Part shown: piece after piece, positions 1 to 6,503 of the stretch
Numbering within the stretch: position 1 is the first letter of the stretch
How the letters are laid out: the number at the start of each line of letters is the position of its first letter
Source: JAVBPT01 sp031549455
Lineage (GTDB): Bacteria; Bacillota; Clostridia; Lachnospirales; JAKSVV01
Length of the DNA: 16,059 nucleotides
Direction: 5' to 3'
Assembly: GCA_031549455.1 (NCBI GenBank)
Contig: JAVBPT010000011.1
Location: 1-16,059, forward strand
The notes under the pieces: generated by a model
Told to the model about the DNA's origin: nothing
Database searches by the model: none
What the model saw: the letters and a program-made list of their open reading frames with translations, nothing else
Made by a program: the position numbers and the translations under genes

Positions 1-80
1 GAATAAATATCGTATGAACGTTCCCCTTTGTTTGTTTGTTCAATAACCATAGGAACCAGATTCATTCTTTTTTCACCCAT
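1..80 (-). CDS. clpP: ATP-dependent Clp protease proteolytic subunit ClpP (N-terminal fragment)
   Basis: Only the first 26 codons are present; the gene runs off the left edge. The translation reads MGEKRMNLVPMVIEQTNKGE followed by RSYDIY, the well-conserved ClpP N terminus (MNLVP/IPxVIEQTxxGERxYDIY) that forms the axial loop of the tetradecameric serine protease. ClpP degrades unfolded and tagged proteins delivered by ClpX or ClpC in the cytoplasm. There are two candidate ATG starts, at 78-80 and 63-65. The first abuts the trigger factor stop (TAAATG). The second gives the usual MNLVP start and has GGGTGA seven bases upstream, so it may be the real one. The tig-clpP order is the normal clostridial arrangement, with clpX often next. 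The catalytic Ser-His-Asp residues lie outside the window. Confidence 0.93.
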   Translation of the reverse strand, partial: MGEKRMNLVPMVIEQTNKGERSYDIY

Positions 81-1361
81 TTATTTCACACACCTTTCCA
101 CTAAATCATCTACAATTTTTTGAATTTTTAATTCCTCACGAATAGAGTCTTTTCTTGATTCAAATACCTCTTTTACCTCTTCAAGGCTTCTTCCTGAGCC
201 CTCAGCCATCTTTTTTGCATATTCATCGATCTCTTGATCTGTGATTTCTTTCTTTTCATTTTCTGAAATCTCACCCAGAATTAATGCGAGGCGAACCTCT
301 TTTTCTGCTTGTTTTCTATATCCATCCCGGACCATTTGCTCCGTGTTATTGGTCTCTTTCACAAAGTCTTCAAAACTAATGCCATACATCCTTAAGTTCT
401 GAGCCATTCGGTTTACAAGTGTATCCACTTGCGCCTCGATCATTGCATTCGGAATATTTACCTGACACACCTCCATCAGTTTTTCAAACAATGCGTCCTG
501 ATCTTGATGCTTTGCCTCATGCTCCTTCTGGTGCTCCAATTTACTCTTTAAATCCGCCTTGTATTCTGCTAAAGTGCTAAACTCTGAGACATCTGAAACA
601 AATTCATCATTGATTTCAGGAAGCACCTTTTCAGAAATACTATTCATTTTAACCTTAAATTCAGCGTTTTTGCCATTAAAAGACTCATTTCCATAGTCAT
701 CCGGAAACTTCACCCTTACAACCAATTCTTCCCCTACGCTCTTATCCTCTAGTTGCTCCTCGAAGTTATCAATAAAAGACTTTGAGCCAAGTTCCAGTTC
801 ATACCCCTCAGCGGTTCCTCCATCAAAAAGTTTTCCGTCAATGCTGCCCGAAAAATCGATATTGACAACATCTCCTTTTTTGGTTTTACGTCCTTCAACT
901 GTTGTAATTCTGGCATTTTTGCTCGCTTCTTCCTGAATAAGTTTATCCACTTCTTCGTCTGACACTTCAATCTTGGATTTTTCGACTGTAATCACTTTAT
1001 AATCACCGAGTACCACCTTTGGTTTTGTGGTGATTAACGCTGAGAAGGTGAGGCCTTTTTCTCCTCCAACCTCCAGAATTTCAATGTTGGGAAGCACAAT
1101 TGGCTCAATTTTGTATTCTTTAAGCCCTTCTACATAAGTTGGTTCAAGTAAAAAGTCGATTGCATCTTCAAAAAGCACATTTTCTCCATACATTTTCTCT
1201 ACAAGAAATCTGGGTGCAGTACCCGCTCTAAATCCATCTATTTTAAATCTTTTTTTATTCTTATTATAGGAATGTTCAAGCCCTTCATCAAATCTTCCTT
1301 TGTCCAGTTCAAATGTGATTTTTACCTCGTTTTCACTTATTTGCTCCAATTTGCTAGCCAT
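81..1361 (-). CDS. tig: Trigger factor, ribosome-associated chaperone and peptidyl-prolyl isomerase
   Basis: This 426-residue protein binds the ribosome exit tunnel and shields nascent chains. The N-terminal ribosome-binding domain (about residues 1-110) carries the signature GFRAGTAP, a form of GFRxGxxP; the position after GFR is Ala where E. coli has Lys. An FKBP-type PPIase domain spans about 150-240 (KKGDVVNIDFSGSIDGKLFD). A helical C-terminal substrate-binding region rich in Glu and Lys follows. Length matches the family. I chose the ATG at 1359-1361 because AAGGAG lies six bases upstream. A longer reading to 1403 would add a lysine-rich MIQSIKKKKKKEK leader that is really the tagO 3' end read in another frame. 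The start overlaps the tagO stop by 8 bases, suggesting translational coupling, and clpP follows directly. Confidence 0.96.
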   Translation of the reverse strand: MASKLEQISENEVKITFELDKGRFDEGLEHSYNKNKKRFKIDGFRAGTAPRFLVEKMYGENVLFEDAIDFLLEPTYVEGLKEYKIEPIVLPNIEILEVGGEKGLTFSALITTKPKVVLGDYKVITVEKSKIEVSDEEVDKLIQEEASKNARITTVEGRKTKKGDVVNIDFSGSIDGKLFDGGTAEGYELELGSKSFIDNFEEQLEDKSVGEELVVRVKFPDDYGNESFNGKNAEFKVKMNSISEKVLPEINDEFVSDVSEFSTLAEYKADLKSKLEHQKEHEAKHQDQDALFEKLMEVCQVNIPNAMIEAQVDTLVNRMAQNLRMYGISFEDFVKETNNTEQMVRDGYRKQAEKEVRLALILGEISENEKKEITDQEIDEYAKKMAEGSGRSLEEVKEVFESRKDSIREELKIQKIVDDLVERCVK

Positions 1362-2484
1362 TGTTTTCTCCTTTTTTTTCTTCTTTTTTATTGATTGTAT
1401 CATAGTTTTTTAATTTGTCAAAGTATTTTTTTACCCCACCCAACACTTTTTCATCCCCATGTTTGCTTGGATCTTCCGTAATTAGAAACACAAGACCCAA
1501 AAGGATAATCAGTGTTAAGAATGCATAATAAATGTCCTTGGCTGCAACTAGTATTCCTGTCACACCAAAACAGATGCTTATTAAATATAGTGTAATAACC
1601 GTATTTTTATGACTAAAACCTTTTTCCATCAACTTATGGTGAATGTGTTTTTTATCTCCTTCTGAGATCGGCCTCCTATTAACGATTCTCCTAATAATTG
1701 CACACAATGTGTCAAATATGGGTACGCCCAGTATGATAATTGGTGCAACCAGGGTTACAAGTATGTACCCCTTGAATAGTCCTTCAACTGCAGATATTGC
1801 CAACACATAGCCCAGTAACATTGAGCCCGTATCCCCCATAAAGATCTTGGCAGGATTGAAATTGTAAGGTAAAAAGCCGAGTGTGGCACCCGCAAGTGAA
1901 ATGGTCAGAACAAGTGCCAAACTATTTCCATTTAAAAAGGCAATAATCATAAAACAAATGGCAGCGATCGTCGAAATGCCGGCCGCAAGACCATCTAGTC
2001 CATCGATAAGATTCATTGCATTAATAATTCCCACAATCCAGAAAAAGGTCACCACTGCACTCACCATTGTTGTAAAGTACATCATGCCACCTTTTACTGG
2101 TACAGTCATAAAGTCAATTGTAACACCTCCAGCAATACAAAGAATGGCTGCTAATATCTGACCTCCTAGCTTGTAAACTGGCTTTAGATTGTAGATGTCA
2201 TCCAAGATTCCCACAACAAAAATCACAAAAGCACCCAGTAAAATAAGACCGGTTTCACGTAAATCAAAATTTTTCATGAATGGCATAAAAATAAGGGTAG
2301 CCACAAAAAAACCAACTCCGATTGATAGTCCACCCATTCTAGCCGTTGGTTTTATATGCGCATCCCTTTCTCTTGTCGGATAAGATACCACATCTAGTTT
2401 TAAAGACAATTTTCTATTCAAAGGCACTAGTAGCAAAGTTGTTAAAAAACTGATTAAAAAGTTTAATAAAAATTTATAATCCAT
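1354..2484 (-). CDS. tagO: TagO/WecA-type undecaprenyl-phosphate GlcNAc-1-phosphate transferase
   Basis: This is a 376-residue polytopic membrane enzyme of the MraY/WecA polyprenyl-phosphate sugar-1-phosphate transferase family. It moves GlcNAc-1-phosphate from UDP-GlcNAc to undecaprenyl phosphate, the first step of teichoic acid or other secondary wall polymer synthesis. Visible motifs are the Mg-binding DD at about 95-96 (GILDDIYNLKP), NLIDGLDGLAAG at 158-169, FMGDTGS at 215-221, D258 in PIFDTL, and HIHHKL at 280-285. The HIHH motif separates the GlcNAc-specific WecA/TagO branch from MraY. About ten hydrophobic segments alternate with loops, and the protein ends in a charged cytoplasmic tail (KKEEKKGENNG). 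The ATG at 2482-2484 follows AGGTGA, which overlaps the rpiB stop. The exact polymer made is unknown; linkage to teichoic acid is inferred from the family. Confidence 0.93.
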   Translation of the reverse strand: MDYKFLLNFLISFLTTLLLVPLNRKLSLKLDVVSYPTRERDAHIKPTARMGGLSIGVGFFVATLIFMPFMKNFDLRETGLILLGAFVIFVVGILDDIYNLKPVYKLGGQILAAILCIAGGVTIDFMTVPVKGGMMYFTTMVSAVVTFFWIVGIINAMNLIDGLDGLAAGISTIAAICFMIIAFLNGNSLALVLTISLAGATLGFLPYNFNPAKIFMGDTGSMLLGYVLAISAVEGLFKGYILVTLVAPIIILGVPIFDTLCAIIRRIVNRRPISEGDKKHIHHKLMEKGFSHKNTVITLYLISICFGVTGILVAAKDIYYAFLTLIILLGLVFLITEDPSKHGDEKVLGGVKKYFDKLKNYDTINKKEEKKGENNG

Positions 2485-2492
2485 GGTTTCAC

Positions 2493-2921
2493 CTACAATT
2501 TATTTACTCGATTTATATGTCTCTCTTGATTCGAAAACTCGGTTTCTAAGAATCTCAGAAGAATACTTTTTGCAAGCTCCACACCAAGAATTCTGCCTCC
2601 AAGGCAAAGTACATTGGCATTATTATGACTTCTAGCAAAGTAAGCTTCTACTTCTGAATGGCATAATGCAGCACGAATACTCCTATTTCGGTTGGCCATC
2701 ATGGACATTCCAATCCCCGTTCCGCAAAGCACAACACCAAAAGCGCCCTGATCTTTGCCCACAGACTCCCCAACAGAGACAGCGATCTCATTATAATCAT
2801 CATCGATGTCTGGTAAATTGCTTCCCAAATCGATCACAGTATAGGAATGTAGAAGGAGATCTTTTTTCAACTCCTCCTTTAGGTCAAATCCTCCATGGTC
2901 TGCCCCCATATAAATATTCAT
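2493..2921 (-). CDS. rpiB: Ribose-5-phosphate isomerase B (RpiB/LacAB family)
   Basis: This 142-residue cytoplasmic enzyme interconverts ribose 5-phosphate and ribulose 5-phosphate in the pentose phosphate pathway. It shows the family N terminus MNIYMGADHGGFDLK (D8 and H9), the catalytic Cys66 in CGTGIGMS with its anion-hole loop, and His99 in RSHNNANVLCLGGR. Length is typical for RpiB. The start ATG at 2919-2921 is preceded by AGGTGAGG, which contains the TGA stop of the phosphatase gene upstream; its own TAG stop lies in the tagO Shine-Dalgarno. Pairing with a YwlE-like phosphatase matches ywlE-ywlF in Bacillus subtilis. LacA/LacB or an allose-phosphate isomerase are alternative readings of the same fold, but no sugar operon is present and the Cys is that of RpiB. 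Confidence 0.93.
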   Translation of the reverse strand: MNIYMGADHGGFDLKEELKKDLLLHSYTVIDLGSNLPDIDDDYNEIAVSVGESVGKDQGAFGVVLCGTGIGMSMMANRNRSIRAALCHSEVEAYFARSHNNANVLCLGGRILGVELAKSILLRFLETEFSNQERHINRVNKL

Positions 2922-2925
2922 AACC

Positions 2926-3393
2926 TCACCTAATTTCTTCTTTTATTTTTTTAACAAGCAGATCCACAAGGTACTTGATCTCATCGAAACAGAATTTATA
3001 GGTTTCAAGATCACAACCAAAAGGATCTCTTATATCAGAATCTTTAATCCCTACGTATTCTTTTAGTGTAAACAATTTTGCATTATCCTTTTCCGACTTT
3101 GAAAAAATATTTTTTAAAATGAAGAGGTGATCCTGTGTCATAGTAAGCACAAGATCTGCCTCTTGTAAGTCTTCAAAAGTAAAGGGTCTTGAAACATGCG
3201 TTGAACAGTCAATATGGTTTTCATCCAGTACGGCAATGGTATTGGTATTTGCCATTTCGCCCCGACTAGCATGAACCCCTCTTGATTCAACAATCATTCC
3301 TATGTTTTCTCTTATAAAAACGCTTCTGGTATAATATTCCGCTATTACACTCCTACACGTATTTCCTGTACACACAAAAATAATTTTTTTCAT
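2926..3393 (-). CDS. ywlE: Low-molecular-weight phosphatase, probable protein-arginine phosphatase (YwlE-like)
   Basis: This 155-residue cytoplasmic protein has the LMW-PTP P-loop CTGNTCRS (C8 to R14) directly after a short beta strand, and the general-acid loop DPFG (D123). In Bacillus YwlE the Thr inside the P-loop (CxGNTCR) is known to favour phospho-arginine over phospho-tyrosine, and the same Thr (T12 here) is present. The likely role is removing pArg marks written by the kinase McsB, which would otherwise send proteins to ClpCP; this role is inferred. I chose the ATG at 3391-3393 because GAGG lies seven bases upstream. The ATG 12 bases earlier has no Shine-Dalgarno, and MKKIIFVCTGNTCRS aligns with the YwlE start. 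rpiB follows immediately. A plain tyrosine phosphatase cannot be excluded. Confidence 0.87.
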   Translation of the reverse strand: MKKIIFVCTGNTCRSVIAEYYTRSVFIRENIGMIVESRGVHASRGEMANTNTIAVLDENHIDCSTHVSRPFTFEDLQEADLVLTMTQDHLFILKNIFSKSEKDNAKLFTLKEYVGIKDSDIRDPFGCDLETYKFCFDEIKYLVDLLVKKIKEEIR

Positions 3394-3408
3394 TCCCAAC
3401 CTCATATT

Positions 3409-4317
3409 TTATTTTAATTGCTTAAGCTCTGGATATTCAACCACAATGTTCCCATTGTCTGATCTCTTTACAATTGCGATGCTCTTGGATGGTTCATTTT
3501 CCTCTATTAGTTTATCCGTTGTATAAACAACATATGTAAGTGGAACTTGTGAATTTTCAAGTAGCTGATATACTTCTTTAAGATGTGAATCACTCTCACA
3601 AATGAACATCACGATTGGCTCTTGCATTAGTTTATCGCTTTTCTTGAAATATCGATATAGATCTTCTATATAACCAATTGTCTTTTTGAATTCCTCTTCC
3701 CACTTGTCCACTTTTCGAACAGAATAAATCACAAAATGAACTTGCTTTTCCTTCTTTCCAAAGTTCACCATCGCATTGGGCCTTATATAGGACTCTTTTC
3801 CCGCTTTTTCAAACTTTAGCCGTGGTTTAACCTCATAACTGTAGAAAGTTGAACAGTTTGTATAGTATTTGGTAACCAACTGATTGGTAATCAATCTTGC
3901 AAAGTAAATTTCCTGATGATTATGAATGGAGAGGTTGTCCTTCAAATCCCATTCCACTTTCGCCAAGTCTTCTCCTTCTAGGAAATTTTTTCCATTTATG
4001 TCCATCATATATATATTGTCGCTTTTAATGACCTGACCATTACTATTGAATGCAAATTGGTAACGCGTAATCAAGCGAAGCTTTGTCAGTTTTTTTAACC
4101 TTTGCTCAACCACGCTCGGTTTTACATCAAATTTTTTTGCCATCACCGCTTTTATTTGATCCGCTGTCGAAGATCTAAGCTCATAAACCAATCTTACAAT
4201 CTCCTTATCTGGCATGTCTTTTAATGTACCCATATTTCTTTCGTAGACCACACGATCAAATTCGACCCTGTTGCCCTCCCCGTTAAAGTGTACTTTAACG
4301 TCCTCATAATTAAACAT
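3409..4317 (-). CDS. Winged-helix protein resembling the replication-relaxation family
   Basis: This 302-residue protein is the first gene of the ywlE-rpiB-tagO-tig-clpP unit. Residues about 30-110 look like a winged helix (DKEIVRLVYELRSSTADQIK, then VVEQRLKKLTKLRLI and a beta wing). Residues about 130-275 follow the layout of replication-relaxation proteins: a helix beginning LSIHNHQEIYFARL, then YEVKPRLKF, then IRPNAMVNF where a PDA motif is usual, then HFVIYSVRKVDKWEEE and a Lys/Tyr-rich helix, then a beta strand VMFICES. Those proteins are mostly plasmid- or element-borne and may have a degenerate PD-(D/E)XK-like fold; here the acidic residues at the matching strand are missing, so nuclease activity is unlikely. 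The assignment rests on pattern only. The start has AGGAGG seven bases upstream. It could be an autoregulator of the operon, which is untested. Confidence 0.75.
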   Translation of the reverse strand: MFNYEDVKVHFNGEGNRVEFDRVVYERNMGTLKDMPDKEIVRLVYELRSSTADQIKAVMAKKFDVKPSVVEQRLKKLTKLRLITRYQFAFNSNGQVIKSDNIYMMDINGKNFLEGEDLAKVEWDLKDNLSIHNHQEIYFARLITNQLVTKYYTNCSTFYSYEVKPRLKFEKAGKESYIRPNAMVNFGKKEKQVHFVIYSVRKVDKWEEEFKKTIGYIEDLYRYFKKSDKLMQEPIVMFICESDSHLKEVYQLLENSQVPLTYVVYTTDKLIEENEPSKSIAIVKRSDNGNIVVEYPELKQLK

Positions 4318-4356
4318 AAATCCTCCTAAAAACCATTCTATTCTATAAACACTTTG

Positions 4357-4385
4357 ATTATATACTATAAGATTCCTATTGTAAA
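4357..4385 (-). promoter_or_regulatory. Sigma-A type promoter for the 4317-to-clpP unit
   Basis: Read on the minus strand, TTTACA (4380-4385) and TATAAT (4357-4362) are separated by exactly 17 bases. The start of transcription should fall near 4350, about 33 bases before the ATG at 4317. No other comparably good promoter is visible further along the tightly packed genes down to clpP, so this probably drives the whole unit. Confidence 0.8.
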
Positions 4386-4452
4386 CTCATTTCGGGAATA
4401 TTTATCCACTTTTGATTTTTTCAGAATCGTTGTGGCATTTCAGGTTTAGATA

Positions 4453-4461
4453 TGTTAAAAT
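4453..4461 (+). promoter_or_regulatory. Extended -10 promoter for the GyrI-like gene
   Basis: The sequence TGTTAAAAT is a TGn-TAAAAT extended -10 element 24 bases before the ATG at 4486. No good -35 box lies at 16-18 bases; TTGTGG at 4430-4435 is 20 bases away. It would fire divergently from the strong minus-strand promoter at 4357-4385. Confidence 0.45.
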
Positions 4462-4485
4462 AAATTCAAAAATGAAGGAGGAAAC

Positions 4486-4941
4486 ATGAATCGAGAAATC
4501 TGTGAAAAGATAGTGGAACCACTTCTTGTGGCCACGATTCGATATACCGGAAGGTATGATGAATGCGGAAAATATTTCAGCAAAATCTATAAAGAGGCCA
4601 AATTCAAGGCGAAAGGAACACCTTTTCTTCTATGTTATGACAATGAATACAAAAAAGATGGTGCCGATATTGAGGTATGCATTCCAATATCTACCTCATT
4701 TAAGTCAAAGGAAAGCACGATAAGAGAGCTTCCTAGAATCAAAGGACTTTCTGCTATTCATGCTGGCGGTTACGATACCATTCACGCCACCTATGACTTC
4801 TTATGTCAATATGTTGAAGAGAATCCAATTGAGACATATAAACCCTCTAGAGAAATCTACCTGAAAGGTCCCGGCATGTTCTTTAAAGGCGACCAAAAAA
4901 ATTATAGAACTGAAATCATTATTCCAATTAAAGAGAGCTAA
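4486..4941 (+). CDS. GyrI-like small-molecule-binding domain protein
   Basis: This 151-residue protein is built only of a GyrI-like/AraC effector-binding domain, the fold used by SbmC/GyrI and by the ligand-binding halves of BmrR and Rob. It starts IVEPLLVATIRYTGRYDE, the usual first strand and turn, and has DIEVCIPI in the centre. It ends with the typical PSREIYLKGPG and YRTEIIIPI segments, where a Glu near the pocket is commonly conserved. No DNA-binding domain is attached, so it is not a transcription factor on its own. Stand-alone members may bind or hydrolyse cationic or electrophilic small molecules, but the ligand here is unknown. AAGGAGG sits a few bases before the ATG. The gene stands alone between a divergent promoter and a bidirectional terminator. 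Confidence 0.85.
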   Translation: MNREICEKIVEPLLVATIRYTGRYDECGKYFSKIYKEAKFKAKGTPFLLCYDNEYKKDGADIEVCIPISTSFKSKESTIRELPRIKGLSAIHAGGYDTIHATYDFLCQYVEENPIETYKPSREIYLKGPGMFFKGDQKNYRTEIIIPIKES

Positions 4942-4978
4942 ATGAAAAAGGGAGCTTTAGCAGCTCTCTTTTTCATTT
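4940..4978. terminator. Bidirectional intrinsic terminator between convergent genes
   Basis: Arms at 4940-4956 and 4962-4978 pair over 17 positions with one G-U, closed by a 5-base loop. The GC core GGGAGCT/AGCTCTC is flanked by A5 and T5 runs, so it can stop transcription from both directions. It would serve the GyrI-like gene, whose stop codon it touches, and the ypeB message coming from the right. Confidence 0.85.
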
Positions 4979-4998
4979 ATAAATGTATTATATATAAA

Positions 4999-5026
4999 CA
5001 TTATTGTGCATTACACAACAATAATG
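4999..5026. repeat. Small inverted repeat downstream of ypeB
   Basis: CATTATTGT at 4999-5007 is the inverse of ACAATAATG at 5018-5026, with a 10-base loop. A third direct copy, CATTATTGTG, lies at 5071-5080 across the ypeB stop codon. The stem is AT-rich with no T-run, so it is a poor terminator. The rest of the 131-base gap between 4941 and 5073 is AT-rich with no gene visible. Confidence 0.5.
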
Positions 5027-5072
5027 ATACCGAAGTTATAATATTATATGAATACAATCTATAACTGTTACA

Positions 5073-6503
5073 TTATTGTGTAAACACACCATTTGTGCCC
5101 CTTATAACCTGCAATATTTTCTCTTGTCTTGCATTTTGTGCATTAACATAGACCAGGTATTCTTTCCCATTCACCTTTCCCAAAAACTCATAACAACCAA
5201 CTTCCTTTTTTGAATCAAGCGGAATAACCGCCCTCCTGCTTCTTGAAATAATAAAACTCTTTGAAAGTTCCTCTCGTGCTTTTTCTTCTGTGATCATACC
5301 ATCTTCTAATGTTCTCTCTTTGTGCATCATAATATAGCCAAGCGCTTCAAATCCCATGATTTCAGCATTTTCCATGGATACTTTTACCTTTACGAGGTCC
5401 GAATACATGGTAACACCTTCTTGCATATAAGCAAAGTTAAAAACAATCACCCCTCTGTCCTCCTCAAAATAGTTCACTTCCATATTCATATATCCAATCC
5501 GGTCCAGAAACTTCTTTGCTTCGCTTTGTGCCACATCTCGATCCACCTGATTGCTAGAGCTGGTTTTCAAATTACCATTTGCATTGTAACGCAACATCCA
5601 ATAAGGCGCCCCACCTTGCTGTGTGATGTCTATCATTGCTTTTTCTTCCCCATTCGTTTTTAGCGTAACCTCAAAGCGATAAACAGGGATGACAAACTTT
5701 TCTTTGGTTTCCGTCCTAAAAACCATAGAAATATCCTGTATTTTATCTTCACCAATTACCATTTTGGCAATACTTTGGGCCTTTTCTGCAGTTACCATAT
5801 TTTTGCTTTTTAAAAATGTCGACTCCATCTGCTCGATGTGTTCTGAAAAAGGACCATCATAGATTAAAGATGGATAATCTGAAAGCACATTTCTTACCTC
5901 GCTCATAGAACCGACAACACTCGTTTTGACCGCATTATTTAGAGATGCTTCGCTTTCCTTTTGAATCTTTCCCCACACAACCCGGTTTCCATCATCTATA
6001 TTTTGTCTGATTTTATTTAACTCTCCCGTTAGTTTTTGCGAGTATCCAAGAAGAGCATCCATATTGTTCTCATCCTCTGTCGAAAAATTTCCTCCATCTC
6101 CCATTTTCACAAGCATGGCATATGAAAAATCACTTACTTGAGTCAGATAGTGCATTGTTTCATCAATTGTTTGATGGGCATATGGAAGCTTTCCAAGTGC
6201 CCCTTGTGCATTCCAAGCGTCTTTATAAATGTCTGCAAAAATGGATACTCTCTGGCTCGGTTTATTGGTAACATACATCTTTCCAAGTAGACTATCCACA
6301 TTTCGTACGTAATTCATCACCTCATAAAAAGACTCCTGAAATTGATTTTCTAAATAGGTCCGATATTGCAATTTGCCCCTATACTGGTAGATTCCAATTC
6401 CAATAAGCACAGCAAAAATAATTAGCGTTATACTGTAAACACGCGAATCCTGTAGTCTTTTTTTATATGCTAATAAAATATTCACATTTTCCAATTCTAT
6501 CAC
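5073..6503 (-). CDS. ypeB: Germination protein YpeB
   Basis: YpeB is the partner of the cortex-lytic enzyme SleB; in Bacillus each needs the other for stable deposition in the spore. The 476-residue reading has one N-terminal membrane segment (about 24-41, YSITLIIFAVLIGIGIYQY), a long helical region (about 50-240), and C-terminal PepSY-like repeats (about 240-470). The repeats show as three similar openings: TAEKAQSIAKMVIGEDKI, DVAQSEAKKFLDRIGYM and TEEKAREELSKSF. Length fits the family. The start is uncertain. The GTG at 6501-6503 overlaps the sleB TGA but lies inside the apparent Shine-Dalgarno AAAGGGGTGA, so the TTG at 6492-6494 or the GTG at 6483-6485 is more likely. Overlap with sleB implies co-translation. 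Transcription probably ends at the 4940-4978 hairpin. Confidence 0.92.
   Translation of the reverse strand: MIELENVNILLAYKKRLQDSRVYSITLIIFAVLIGIGIYQYRGKLQYRTYLENQFQESFYEVMNYVRNVDSLLGKMYVTNKPSQRVSIFADIYKDAWNAQGALGKLPYAHQTIDETMHYLTQVSDFSYAMLVKMGDGGNFSTEDENNMDALLGYSQKLTGELNKIRQNIDDGNRVVWGKIQKESEASLNNAVKTSVVGSMSEVRNVLSDYPSLIYDGPFSEHIEQMESTFLKSKNMVTAEKAQSIAKMVIGEDKIQDISMVFRTETKEKFVIPVYRFEVTLKTNGEEKAMIDITQQGGAPYWMLRYNANGNLKTSSSNQVDRDVAQSEAKKFLDRIGYMNMEVNYFEEDRGVIVFNFAYMQEGVTMYSDLVKVKVSMENAEIMGFEALGYIMMHKERTLEDGMITEEKAREELSKSFIISRSRRAVIPLDSKKEVGCYEFLGKVNGKEYLVYVNAQNARQEKILQVIRGTNGVFTQ

Noticed and set aside
749..970. Minus-strand frame inside tig
   Set aside because: Shadow frame; trigger factor domains are continuous in the other frame.
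1883..2383. Two plus-strand frames opposite tagO
   Set aside because: Antisense shadows of a hydrophobic membrane protein gene, with no ribosome sites or recognisable domains.
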